The notes under the pieces were generated by a model that was not told where the DNA came from, searched no databases, and saw nothing but the letters and a program-made list of their open reading frames with translations. 12,049 bases of DNA from an uncultured Bacteroidota bacterium (GTDB lineage Bacteria > Bacteroidota > Bacteroidia > Chitinophagales > Chitinophagaceae), in the NCBI GenBank assembly GCA_946479055.1, contig CAMLEX010000066.1:1-12049 (forward strand), written 5' to 3'. The position numbers were made by a program, and so were the translations under genes. Shown here piece by piece: positions 1 to 7,663 of this stretch (its first letter is position 1; every line of letters starts with the position of its first letter).

Positions 1-1373
1 ATACAAAATTTACTAAAAATATAATCCAGCATATCTTCATTGCTTACCTGCCCTGTTATTTCCCCGAGGTAATGCAGGCACCGGCGGATATCCAATGCCA
101 GCAAGTCTCCTGGTAATTTATTGTCAAGACCAGCCTGAATATCATATAATGATTTTGCTGCCTCTTTCAATGCATGATAATGTCTTGCATTAGTAACAAT
201 GGTATTTTCTGTTTGAATTTTTCCCAGCATAACCGCATCTACCATTTTTTCTTTTAAAACTTCTGTATGCAGATTTTGTTTGGCTGAAATAAAAATCAAT
301 TTTTCAAAATCACTGAATTTTTCCCGGGCTTCCACTTCGCCAATCTCATCAATCTTATTAGCCAGTAATAAATAATTCAATTGCTGATTATCCAATTCAG
401 ACTTCTTATTTCTGACTTCTATTTTTTCATCTCTTGCATCAAAAAGATAAAGGACAAGATCAGCCTGTCTCATTTTTGCAAGACTTCGCTCCATACCTGC
501 AGTTTCTATTATATCTGCCGAATGTTGACGGATACCGGCTGTATCAATAAGCCGGAATAAAATACCATCGATATTTATCACTTCTTCTATCGTATCTCTT
601 GTGGTGCCAGGTATATCACTTACAATAGCCCTGTTTTCATTCAAAAGGGAATTCAATAATGTAGATTTTCCTGCATTGGGTTTCCCGATAATAGCAACGC
701 TGACACCATTCTTTATAACATTGCCCAACTGGAAAGAGTTGATCAGTTGATTGGTTGATTGACTCAACTCAGTGATCAATTTATAAAAAGCTGAGCGGTC
801 AGCAAACTCTACATCCTCTTGGGAAAAATCTAATTCCAACTCAATCAATGCTGAAAACCGTATCAATTGTTCTCTTAATTCTTTAAGCCTCGCTGAAAAT
901 CCACCCCGCATGGTATGCAGTGCTGCTTTGTGTGATGCTTCCGTATTGCTGGCAATAATATCAGCTACTGCTTCCGCCTGTGCCAGGTCAAGTTTGCCAT
1001 TTAAAAAAGCTCTTTGGGTAAACTCTCCGGGTTTTGCCAACCTGGCTCCGTTGGCAATACAGGCTCCAATTATTTGTTGATGAATAAACGGAGACCCATG
1101 GCAACTGATTTCTATTATGTCTTCGCCAGTATAAGATCTGGGAGAACGAAACAAGGAGAGCACTACTTCGTCAAGGATAATCTCATTTTGTTTCAGAAAA
1201 CCGACATGCAGCGAATTGGGTGGTTCTTGTGAAAGATCTTTTGAAGGAAATAAATCATTTACTATGTCGAAAGCATTCTTTCCACTTAGCCTGATAACTC
1301 CGATAGCACCAATGCCCGGCGGTGTTGCCAGCGCAACAATTGTATCATCCCAACCTGTTAAACTATTGCTCAT
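1..1373 (-). CDS. mnmE: tRNA uridine-5-carboxymethylaminomethyl(34) synthesis GTPase MnmE, missing the last few residues
   Basis: MnmE works with MnmG to build the 5-carboxymethylaminomethyl group on the wobble uridine (U34) of certain tRNAs, acting in the cytoplasm with a folate cofactor and GTP hydrolysis. I translated it by hand from the ATG at 1371-1373: 457 intact codons run to the left edge with no stop. The N-terminal folate-binding domain (about 1-120) begins with the family motif DTIVALATPPG. A helical domain follows. The inserted G domain has G1 GKPNAGKS (230-237), the PGTTRD loop (255-260), DTAG (277-280), NKID (339-342) and SAK (363-365). E290 probably matches the catalytic Glu of E. 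coli MnmE. The sequence reaches FSKFC with the conserved C-terminal Cys457; the family usually ends FC(I/L)GK, so only about three residues are lost. The gene lies 134 bp downstream of tonB, beyond a terminator, and so is probably transcribed separately. Confidence 0.97.
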   Translation of the reverse strand, partial: MSNSLTGWDDTIVALATPPGIGAIGVIRLSGKNAFDIVNDLFPSKDLSQEPPNSLHVGFLKQNEIILDEVVLSLFRSPRSYTGEDIIEISCHGSPFIHQQIIGACIANGARLAKPGEFTQRAFLNGKLDLAQAEAVADIIASNTEASHKAALHTMRGGFSARLKELREQLIRFSALIELELDFSQEDVEFADRSAFYKLITELSQSTNQLINSFQLGNVIKNGVSVAIIGKPNAGKSTLLNSLLNENRAIVSDIPGTTRDTIEEVINIDGILFRLIDTAGIRQHSADIIETAGMERSLAKMRQADLVLYLFDARDEKIEVRNKKSELDNQQLNYLLLANKIDEIGEVEAREKFSDFEKLIFISAKQNLHTEVLKEKMVDAVMLGKIQTENTIVTNARHYHALKEAAKSLYDIQAGLDNKLPGDLLALDIRRCLHYLGEITGQVSNEDMLDYIFSKFC

Positions 1374-1421
1374 ATCGCTTCGTTCAAAATTATTTCGTCT
1401 TTAAAATTTATCATATCCTTT

Positions 1422-1457
1422 CAAAAATAGGTTTCCTGATGTTATCCATAAAACAAA
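1422..1457 (-). promoter_or_regulatory. candidate Bacteroidota-type promoter for mnmE
   Basis: Read on the minus strand, TATTTTTG (1422-1429) fits the Bacteroidota -7 consensus TAnnTTTG exactly. A TTTG at 1454-1457 could be the -33 element, but the 24-nt gap is a little longer than usual. Transcription would start near 1415, giving a leader of about 40 nt before mnmE. The TTTG lies inside the U-tract of the tonB terminator. The location fits a separately transcribed mnmE, but such short motifs occur often by chance in AT-rich DNA. Confidence 0.3.
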
Positions 1458-1490
1458 AATCCTCCCCCGTTGGATCGGGGAAGGATAAAA
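1451..1490 (-). terminator. rho-independent terminator after tonB
   Basis: The arms 1459-1469 and 1476-1486 pair on the minus strand as an 11-bp GC-rich stem with one G-U wobble and a 6-nt loop (1470-1475). The stem is followed in the minus direction by TTTTTGTTTT. It lies about 20 nt after the tonB stop. On the plus strand the hairpin is followed by an A-run instead, so it acts for minus-strand transcripts. It should end the exbB-exbD-exbD-tonB transcript. Confidence 0.88.
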
Positions 1491-1507
1491 AAATTTGAAC
1501 AATTTGT

Positions 1508-2332
1508 TTATTCAGATTGAACCTGGAAAGTAATGGGCTGCTTACGATAAGCATTCACACTACGTCCGTTTTGAATAGCTGGTGTCCAGGCCGGCCCTTT
1601 TTTGATAACTCTTACAGCCTCTTCTTCCATTCCGTACCCATGTTTGGTAAGTGCTCTTACATCACTGATACTTCCATCTTTACTTACCACAAACTGAACG
1701 TATACTGTATAAAGACCTTCAGGGGCTCCATTGTCAACCGGTGCACTCGGGTTAAGGTTTCTTTCAAGATATTTTCTCCAGGCACTTTCCCCACCTTTAA
1801 AAGAAGCTTCGATCTCTACTTTTTCAAAAATTTTATTTTCGTCTTCTTTTTTCTCTTCTACAATACCTTTTCCCTCATCAATTACAGCGGGTGCTATAAT
1901 TCCTTCATCTTTAATACCTTCCTGAGTTGTTACATCGATCTTTGTTTCCTTTAATTCTTCCACAACCGGAGGCGGTTCCTGTACTTCTTCGTCTTTTACG
2001 ATCTTAGGAGGTGTAAATTTTGTCATTTCAATTTTAGGAGGATCTGGTGGCTTTGGTGGAGGAGGGGGAGGAGGTTCCGGCTTTTCCTCTTCCTGCTTGA
2101 GATCCTGAATGGTTACCTCTTTGATAACCGGCTTGTTATCATCCTTAGGCTTCAACGTACTGGCTAAAACTGAGCCCAGTAAGGCCAGCAAAGCTATAGA
2201 AGCTGTGATAACAAGGGCCATGATTATCCGCTTGTTATAGGTCTTGCGTAAATCATATGCTCCGTAGTCTTTATTCCTGTCTTCAAAGACCAGGTCAAGA
2301 ATATCGGCTGATAGTATTTTGTTAGCTTCCAT
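1508..2332 (-). CDS. tonB: energy transducer TonB
   Basis: TonB passes energy from the ExbB-ExbD proton motor in the inner membrane across the periplasm to outer-membrane TonB-dependent transporters. The 274-residue protein has a cytoplasmic N-terminus typical of Bacteroidota TonB (MEANKILSAD, then RNKDYGAYDLRKTYNKR, residues 19-35). One membrane anchor follows (about 36-59). The periplasmic linker is rich in Pro, Glu and Lys and includes a run of seven prolines (87-93). The C-terminal TonB domain (about 178-274) starts FKGGESAWRKYLE and ends WTPAIQNGRSVNAYRKQPIT, a strong family signature. The start is chosen because this N-terminus matches the family. It is the last gene of the exbB-exbD-exbD-tonB set, 59 bp after the second exbD and just before a terminator. 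Several tonB paralogues are usual in this phylum, and which receptors this one serves cannot be read from the sequence. Confidence 0.95.
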   Translation of the reverse strand: MEANKILSADILDLVFEDRNKDYGAYDLRKTYNKRIIMALVITASIALLALLGSVLASTLKPKDDNKPVIKEVTIQDLKQEEEKPEPPPPPPPKPPDPPKIEMTKFTPPKIVKDEEVQEPPPVVEELKETKIDVTTQEGIKDEGIIAPAVIDEGKGIVEEKKEDENKIFEKVEIEASFKGGESAWRKYLERNLNPSAPVDNGAPEGLYTVYVQFVVSKDGSISDVRALTKHGYGMEEEAVRVIKKGPAWTPAIQNGRSVNAYRKQPITFQVQSE

Positions 2333-2391
2333 TACTTAAACTATTTAAAATTAGATGATTTTCTGTGTCTATTCCACAAAAAAACCTGTCA

Positions 2392-3012
2392 TTACTTTTG
2401 TGTAGCCGTGATAAGTTTATCCTCGGTTTCAGATATTTTGACCATGGCAAAACGCTTTACGTTGTTGATTGTCATTTCATCAAGAATATCCACCGTGTTT
2501 TTATATGTAGCTTCCGCATTTGGCTTGATAACAACAAAAAAATCCCTGTCCAGAGCTGCTTTTTCCCAGTCCTTCTCTCCTCTTGCCTTGGCCTTTTGTT
2601 TAATATCTTCATCCTTTGCTTCAGGCTTATAGTCCCTTATCACCTGTTGCTTTTTCTTTATGATCACATCCCTGATACCTTTGAACGTGGTTTGTTTAAA
2701 AATGCTTGAAGCATTTTCCTCGGTCAGCTCACCTTCATAATAATAAATCTGGTCACCCTTTCCCAGTAAGATAGTCAGTGCCCCGGATTGTTTTATTTTG
2801 CTTTCCTCTTCAACTTTTTCCGTATCCTTCGGCATATTAAGATCCATTGCAACAGGGCTGCTCAAGGTTGCTGTGAAAATAAAGAACGTGATCAGCAAAA
2901 AGCCAAGATCCACCATGGGAGTCATATCCACACGGGTAGAAAGTTTTTTGGCCTTTTTGACCCCTGGTCCTTTTTTGTGGCCTTCATCGCCACCGCCTTC
3001 AACGCTTGCCAT
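2392..3012 (-). CDS. exbD: ExbD/TolR-family biopolymer transport protein (second ExbD)
   Basis: ExbD is the small partner of ExbB in the proton-driven motor that energises TonB; it has one membrane helix and a periplasmic domain. The 206-residue protein has a basic, Gly/Lys-rich cytoplasmic tail (1-25), then the family motif DMTPMVDLGFLLITFF with the membrane helix at about 32-52. D35 is placed as the essential proton-carrying Asp (Asp25 in E. coli ExbD). The periplasmic part ends with the conserved block FVVIKPNAEATYKNTVDILD (159-178). A highly charged stretch (about 119-155) is inserted before this block, making the protein longer than the 140-170 residues of classical ExbD. It lies 44 bp after the first exbD and 59 bp before tonB, so co-transcription is likely. 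Confidence 0.93.
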   Translation of the reverse strand: MASVEGGGDEGHKKGPGVKKAKKLSTRVDMTPMVDLGFLLITFFIFTATLSSPVAMDLNMPKDTEKVEEESKIKQSGALTILLGKGDQIYYYEGELTEENASSIFKQTTFKGIRDVIIKKKQQVIRDYKPEAKDEDIKQKAKARGEKDWEKAALDRDFFVVIKPNAEATYKNTVDILDEMTINNVKRFAMVKISETEDKLITATQK

Positions 3013-3056
3013 ATAATGATGTTTTAAAAGTTATTTAAATCTTTACCAATGAATAC

Positions 3057-3710
3057 TTATTGATTCCTTATTCTATAAAGATCCGTTCCTTCGGGGGCTC
3101 CTTCCTGGGAAGTAACAAGATTGTATTTGAACTCTTCGTTACGCCTCATTGCATTGATCACTGCTTCAAAGGTTGGGTATTTCGATTTATTATCCCCCTT
3201 TATAAGAAACATGAGCTTGCTTCCGGTAAAAGCCTTTTTTGCTTCGTCTATCCACCAGACTAACTCATTATTCAATGTATCCAAAACAGGAATCCCCGGT
3301 TGTTTAACAGCTGCCTGCTGCTCGGGAGAAAGTGCAAGGAACCCTTTGAGACTACCGAAAGGCACACCAATAATAGGAGCTTTTTTAAAGCTTTCTATTT
3401 CAGCTGGTGTTAACCCCAAGCTCCTGCTCTGGTTTAAGCCTGTGATTACAGCTGTCAGCTTTTCCTTAGTCTTGCTGGTTGGCTCGGAAATATTTACGAA
3501 AACCCTGCTTTCCGGATCAATGGTAATAAGCATCGCATTGCTTTCTGCTAATATATCAGAAGAAACCGAACCTGGCGTTTCTACCTTAACGGGCTCATCA
3601 GGTTTGAACTTTGTAGCCATGATGAAAAAGGACAGGATCAAAAATGCAATATCCACGAAAGGCGTCATATCCGTATCTGTACTCTTCCGGGCCATTTTTA
3701 CATGTGGCAT
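3057..3710 (-). CDS. exbD: ExbD/TolR-family biopolymer transport protein (first ExbD)
   Basis: This is the first of two tandem ExbD-type subunits. The 217-residue protein has a very short cytoplasmic tail, then DMTPFVDIAFLILSFFIM with one membrane helix (about 17-34). D20 occupies the position of the proton-carrying Asp. The periplasmic region carries an insert of roughly 65 residues (about 97-162, beginning SLGLTPAEIESF) not found in classical ExbD. The insert is followed by the usual ending with LMFLIKGDNKSKYPTFEAVI. It differs clearly from its neighbour in tail length, insert and C-terminus, so this is not a recent duplication. M1 is used as the start, although M6 is also possible. It sits 61 bp after exbB, in the same operon. 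Whether the two ExbDs form a mixed dimer or two separate motors is not visible from sequence. Confidence 0.93.
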   Translation of the reverse strand: MPHVKMARKSTDTDMTPFVDIAFLILSFFIMATKFKPDEPVKVETPGSVSSDILAESNAMLITIDPESRVFVNISEPTSKTKEKLTAVITGLNQSRSLGLTPAEIESFKKAPIIGVPFGSLKGFLALSPEQQAAVKQPGIPVLDTLNNELVWWIDEAKKAFTGSKLMFLIKGDNKSKYPTFEAVINAMRRNEEFKYNLVTSQEGAPEGTDLYRIRNQ

Positions 3711-3771
3711 ATCTACTTCAGTTTAGTGATTAGATGAATAACTGGAAAAAATCCATACTTTATTCATTAAA

Positions 3772-4632
3772 TTATTTGTATTGAGAAGCAAAACTTTGAG
3801 TCAGGGTAAAACCTGATTCATCAATACCATACGTAATTGAATCAATCTTAGTCGTAAATACATTATACATAATCAGCGAAAGAGCTGAAGTGCCGATACC
3901 TAATGCCGTGTTATACAAGGCTTCAGAGATACCTGTAGCCAGGGCGGCTGTGTTGCTACCTCCGCCTTCTGCACCTAATGCGGAAAATGATCTGATCATA
4001 CCTAATACAGTACCCAACAAGGCAACCAGGGTACCTACAGAAGTGATGGTTGATAAGAACACCAGGTTTTTTTGCAACATAGGCACTTCCAGCGCAGTTG
4101 CTTCCTCTACTTCTTTTTGAATTGCAATAACTTTTTGTTCCGTATCCATTCCTCCTTCATTGATCATTTCTTTATACCGACGAAGGCCAGCTTTCATTAC
4201 GTTGGCAACCGAACCACGTTGTTTGTCACACTCAGATAAAGCTGCATCAACATTGCGGTTAGCTAAATGATACTGTACTTTACGGATAAAGTCTGAAATA
4301 GAACCATTACCCAACGCTTTACGGATAGTCAGGAATCTTTCAATTGAAAATACAATCACCATGAGTAACATACCGATCAGCAATGGAACGATGATACCGC
4401 CCTCATATATTCCATGAAGAGCATCTTTTGGCACGTGGTGCTTGGGCCAGAAACCACCGGCAGTGTCCGGTTCTTTAAATCCATCAGCACTACCTAGAAT
4501 AAAACGCCAGATTAAATACCCTGCAATAATACATACAACAGGAGCAATCCACGAAATGGCGTTACTGCTTTTCTTCGCTTGCACAGAAGTAGCCTTAACT
4601 GATGCGGATGCAGTTGGTTTAGTCTCAGCCAT
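3772..4632 (-). CDS. exbB: MotA/TolQ/ExbB proton channel family protein
   Basis: This is the ExbB/TolQ-type membrane protein that forms the pentameric proton channel around ExbD and drives TonB. The 286-residue protein has an Ala/Ser/Lys-rich cytoplasmic start (1-24), an extra N-terminal membrane helix (about 26-46), then the usual three helices at about 79-97, 187-213 and 229-260. A large cytoplasmic loop (98-186) lies between the first two of these three helices. The channel signature ALLGTVLGMIRSFSALG (204-220) is conserved. The following helix has the SEALYNTALGIGTSALSLIM pattern (236-255). T208 and T248 are plausible pore threonines by analogy with E. coli ExbB. The extra first helix and the short periplasmic segment after it are common in Bacteroidota homologues. 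It is the first gene of the motor operon, preceded by a 194-bp spacer, the longest in the window. Confidence 0.93.
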   Translation of the reverse strand: MAETKPTASASVKATSVQAKKSSNAISWIAPVVCIIAGYLIWRFILGSADGFKEPDTAGGFWPKHHVPKDALHGIYEGGIIVPLLIGMLLMVIVFSIERFLTIRKALGNGSISDFIRKVQYHLANRNVDAALSECDKQRGSVANVMKAGLRRYKEMINEGGMDTEQKVIAIQKEVEEATALEVPMLQKNLVFLSTITSVGTLVALLGTVLGMIRSFSALGAEGGGSNTAALATGISEALYNTALGIGTSALSLIMYNVFTTKIDSITYGIDESGFTLTQSFASQYK

Positions 4633-4826
4633 GATCTTAATTTTTTAGTGTTTTTTAAATGTTAATGAGCCTTAATTTGCGGCTACAATTCTAATGAAAA
4701 AGTTTATATAAAAAATCTTCCTGCGATTGTTTTTTTATCACAGGGGTTCAAGTTAAGGATTTTTTTAAAAGCAGCAACTCCCTGACAAATAATTTGATAA
4801 CAATTTTGTACTAACAATCATTCTTG
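4633..4826 (-). promoter_or_regulatory. upstream region of the exbB-exbD-exbD-tonB operon
   Basis: This AT-rich 194-bp spacer separates the ABC permease stop from exbB and is where the motor operon promoter would be expected. The best -7 candidate is TAGAATTG on the minus strand (4686-4693), one mismatch from TAnnTTTG. It has only a T-rich stretch at the -33 distance, so the call rests mainly on position. No convincing terminator for the upstream gene, riboswitch or operator was seen. A 5-bp match CAGGG/CCCTG (4741-4745 with 4780-4784) is too weak to call a hairpin. Confidence 0.35.
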
Positions 4827-6104
4827 TTATTCATAGCGTAATGCTTCAATAGGGTTGAGCCTCCCTGCTTTTAACGCCGGATAAAGACCTGCTAACAGAC
4901 CCACAATACTGCAAATCACGATACCATATAAAACCCAGTTCCAGGGTACTACAAACCCTGTATTCAATACAATTGAAAACATATTTCCTACAACTATGCC
5001 CAGGAATATGCCGAATATTGCGCCCAGAACACTGATGATCATTGCTTCAAGTAAAAATTGTCGTCGCACCATTTTACTTTTTCCACCAATTGCTTTGATA
5101 AGGCCCACTTCTTTTGTTCGTTCCGAAACAGATACCAGCATAATATTCATTAAGCCGATAGCCGCACCTATTAATGTTATCAAACCAATAACAGTGGCGG
5201 AGATAGTAAGAAATCCTAGACTATTCATAGCCTTTTCTGCAATGCTATCACTTCTGTCCAAAACAAAATTGTTGTCCTCTGTAGTTGTTAGTTTTCGGAT
5301 TGGCCGGAACGCCGCCTCTGCTTCTCCCATTGCTTCATTTACCTGCATGATGTCATTCGTCAAAATAGCAATTACGTAAGAAGAGCCAGAAGGAAAATTC
5401 CGGGAAATATTAGTATAGCTTGTTATGACCATATTATCACGGCTAAAACCAAAGGTAGATCCACGGCTTTCCAATACACCCACAACACGGAAAGGAATAT
5501 CATTGACCCTAATCATTGCATTGGTTGCTTTTTCTATTCCCATCTTAAATAATTTGTTTGCTACATCATAACCGAGCAGGCAAACATCACTGCCGGCTTG
5601 TACTTCCGTCCTGTTTATATTTCGTCCATCAGCTAGTGTAAATCCATTTAATAATAAATAGTTTTCATCGCCACCCAGCAAAATTACGTTCGGGCTTGTC
5701 TTTCTCTCTTCATGTGAAATGATAGTGTTTCTGTTGCCCATTATCGATATGCTGGTAATAGCAGGATAATGATATGTTTTTACAAAAAGCCCGGCTTCAT
5801 CTTTAGTAATTTTTTTACCAAGGTTTGATTTTTTTTCTTTCCGTTTTGTTTTTTTGGAAAGCTCCACTTCGCGGCCACCATCATTACCAAAATGGATATT
5901 TCTTTCCCTGAACCTTATTGTAAAAGCATTGGCGCCCATGGAAGAAAAACTTTCTGAAAATTTCTGATTCATGGCTTTAATAGCAGTGATGATGCCCACC
6001 AAAGCCATGATGCCAAAGGCGATAATAGCAACTGTCAATCCTGTACGCAGCTTATTGCTACGGACGGTACGAAAGGCCAGAGAAAAAACATCAAGAAAAC
6101 TCAT
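4827..6104 (-). CDS. ABC transporter permease, MacB/FtsX type
   Basis: This is an inner-membrane permease of the MacB (type VII) ABC superfamily, whose members move substrates or mechanical force across the periplasm rather than simply import. The 425-residue protein has the full fold: a first helix at about 22-44 after the FRTVRSNKLRTGLT motif, then a periplasmic MacB-type core domain (about 45-295). The FtsX domain carries three helices (about 297-325, 350-378 and 388-410). The stretch VSVSERTKEVGLIKAIGG (325-342), which contacts the ATPase, and the ending LYPALKAGRLNPIEALRYE are highly typical. A Lys-rich insert (84-98) sits early in the periplasmic domain. The length is close to the family norm (about 400-420). 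No ATPase or membrane-fusion gene is adjacent, so its ATP-hydrolysing partner must be encoded elsewhere. The substrate is unknown. The gene is 181 bp from nuoN and 194 bp from exbB, and may be its own transcription unit. Confidence 0.92.
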   Translation of the reverse strand: MSFLDVFSLAFRTVRSNKLRTGLTVAIIAFGIMALVGIITAIKAMNQKFSESFSSMGANAFTIRFRERNIHFGNDGGREVELSKKTKRKEKKSNLGKKITKDEAGLFVKTYHYPAITSISIMGNRNTIISHEERKTSPNVILLGGDENYLLLNGFTLADGRNINRTEVQAGSDVCLLGYDVANKLFKMGIEKATNAMIRVNDIPFRVVGVLESRGSTFGFSRDNMVITSYTNISRNFPSGSSYVIAILTNDIMQVNEAMGEAEAAFRPIRKLTTTEDNNFVLDRSDSIAEKAMNSLGFLTISATVIGLITLIGAAIGLMNIMLVSVSERTKEVGLIKAIGGKSKMVRRQFLLEAMIISVLGAIFGIFLGIVVGNMFSIVLNTGFVVPWNWVLYGIVICSIVGLLAGLYPALKAGRLNPIEALRYE

Positions 6105-6247
6105 GTAAAAGATTTATGAAAAGTTCCCTGCATCCCCATAACTGACTCATCTATTGACACGCAAAGCCTGCCAGTAACAAATTGCTGTACCGAAATTAAA
6201 GAAAGAAAAACGATAACAGAACTATTTATGAATGGAAGGTTACTCCT

Positions 6248-6282
6248 GTTGCTGGTTGCTGGTTACCAGTTACTGGTAACAA
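6248..6282. repeat. heptamer repeat array with palindrome after nuoN
   Basis: Five consecutive 7-bp units without indels fill this stretch: two of GTTGCTG, then GTTACCA, GTTACTG and GTAACAA (plus strand). The last units turn the sequence into a perfect 9-bp inverted repeat around one base (arms 6262-6270 and 6272-6280). As a hairpin this gives 7 bp with a 5-nt loop. The array begins 3 nt after the nuoN stop. There is no U-run, so it is not a classical terminator. Confidence 0.75.
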
Positions 6283-6285
6283 GTA

Positions 6286-7656
6286 TTAGAAATAATACCA
6301 GTAAAGTAATACGTTAGGGAAGATCCCCAGGAGTATAATGATGGCTGTAAGACAAACCAGTGTCCATTTAAATACCGGCGATGCCTGAACTGTTGCCTGC
6401 CCATCTTTAAAATACATAGCCTGGATAACGCGGAAATAATAATAAGCACTTACAGCGGCCATCACCACAGCAAATATCACCAACCACAGGTTATTTCCCG
6501 TTCCCATTGCGGCCTTCAACATATAGAACTTTGCAAGAAATCCTGCAGTAAGAGGAATACCTGCTAATGACAAAAACAAAATAGTAGTAACCGCAGCCAA
6601 CAAAGGTTGCTGTTTAGCTAAACCATTGAACCCTTCAAAAGTATAATCGTTCATTTTTGCCAACACCGCAAAAATGCCAATGGTAGCCAGGCAATAAGCG
6701 GCCGCATATAGTAAAATACCTTCTTTAGCATCCGTATTCATAGCAAATAATGCCAGCAACATAAAACCAGCCTGCGAAATACTGGAATAAGCCAACATCC
6801 TTTTTACACTTTGCTGGAATACAGCCGTGATATTTCCAATAAACAAAGTAGCAACGGCAATGATGGCTACCCATACTTTCCATTGCGGATGAAAAGCTCC
6901 GAATGTTTCATCAAACAGCCGGATAAACCCTATAAAAACCGCCGCTTTCACTATTGTTGCCATAAAGGAAGTAAAAACTGTCGGCGCCCCATCGTACACA
7001 TCAGGTGTCCAGAAGTGAAAAGGAGCCGCTGATACTTTAAATGACATGGAAAAAAGAAGTAGTAACATTCCGGCAACAGGTAATACAGCAGGCTTGTCCA
7101 TCACAAACTTCATCTGTTCTACGTTAAAGGTTCCTGTAGCGCCGTAGATCAATGCAATACCCATCAGCATCAGCCCCGTAGAAAAAGCTCCCATCAGGAA
7201 ATATTTTAATGACGCTTCATTGCTTTTCAAATTTCTTTTATCGCTGCCGGTAAGAATGTATAACGGTATAGAAATAATTTCAATACCTAAAAACAGAATA
7301 AGTAAAGACTTGAAGGATGTAACCAATATAATGCCGCAGGTTATAAAAAATATAAGTGCGAAATATTCAGCATAATGGATACCTGTCTTTTCCATATCCC
7401 GTGCTGATAAAATAAAAAATACAAGCGTAGAAAAAATGGCGATCGAATTAAACAATAGTGCAAACCTGTCGAAATACATCATTCCCGCAATGTTGACCGG
7501 GAAGAAAGAAGGACTATATATTTCCATGATATTGGCCAATAACAATACGATCATTCCAATAACAGCAATAGCCCTGACAATGGCTTTCTGTTTCAGCCAG
7601 ATACCGCTGAACAACATAATCACTCCAAAAATAGCCGACAATATTAATGCATTCAT
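6286..7656 (-). CDS. nuoN: NADH-quinone oxidoreductase subunit N
   Basis: NuoN is one of the three antiporter-like proton-pumping subunits of the complex I membrane arm, next to the J/K/A/H region. The 456-residue protein is almost entirely membrane helices (about 14 expected) and has the family motifs FLGIEIISIPLYIL (122-135), SFKVSAAPFHFWTPDVYDGA (205-224) and AGFLAKFYML (371-380). The residues of the proton path are all present: E125 on helix 5, K207 on helix 7, K237 on helix 8 and K376 on helix 12. The ion-channel motif KRMLAYSSISQAGFMLLA (285-302) is intact. The protein is slightly shorter than E. coli NuoN (485). It starts 7 nt after the nuoM stop, the tightest junction in the window, so translation is probably coupled. 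It is the last nuo gene; a permease gene follows after 181 bp. Confidence 0.97.
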   Translation of the reverse strand: MNALILSAIFGVIMLFSGIWLKQKAIVRAIAVIGMIVLLLANIMEIYSPSFFPVNIAGMMYFDRFALLFNSIAIFSTLVFFILSARDMEKTGIHYAEYFALIFFITCGIILVTSFKSLLILFLGIEIISIPLYILTGSDKRNLKSNEASLKYFLMGAFSTGLMLMGIALIYGATGTFNVEQMKFVMDKPAVLPVAGMLLLLFSMSFKVSAAPFHFWTPDVYDGAPTVFTSFMATIVKAAVFIGFIRLFDETFGAFHPQWKVWVAIIAVATLFIGNITAVFQQSVKRMLAYSSISQAGFMLLALFAMNTDAKEGILLYAAAYCLATIGIFAVLAKMNDYTFEGFNGLAKQQPLLAAVTTILFLSLAGIPLTAGFLAKFYMLKAAMGTGNNLWLVIFAVVMAAVSAYYYFRVIQAMYFKDGQATVQASPVFKWTLVCLTAIIILLGIFPNVLLYWYYF

Positions 7657-7663
7657 GACTTCC

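Noticed and set aside
1014..1404. Plus-strand open frames over the start of mnmE
   Set aside because: They are antisense to a continuous MnmE reading frame with all GTPase motifs and are explained by its codon use.
1370..1414. 14-codon minicistron whose TGA overlaps the mnmE ATG (ATGA), suggesting a leader peptide
   Set aside because: Its purine-rich stretch is only 2 nt from its ATG, and the candidate promoter would start transcription at about that ATG. A short frame like this is expected by chance.
3121..3726. 201-codon plus-strand open frame opposite the first exbD
   Set aside because: It is a mirror of a clear exbD coding frame. The protein has no family features, and all neighbours run on the minus strand.
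4741..4784. CAGGG/CCCTG inverted repeat upstream of exbB as a terminator for the permease gene
   Set aside because: Only five base pairs close a 34-nt loop, and no stem plus U-run follows on the minus strand.
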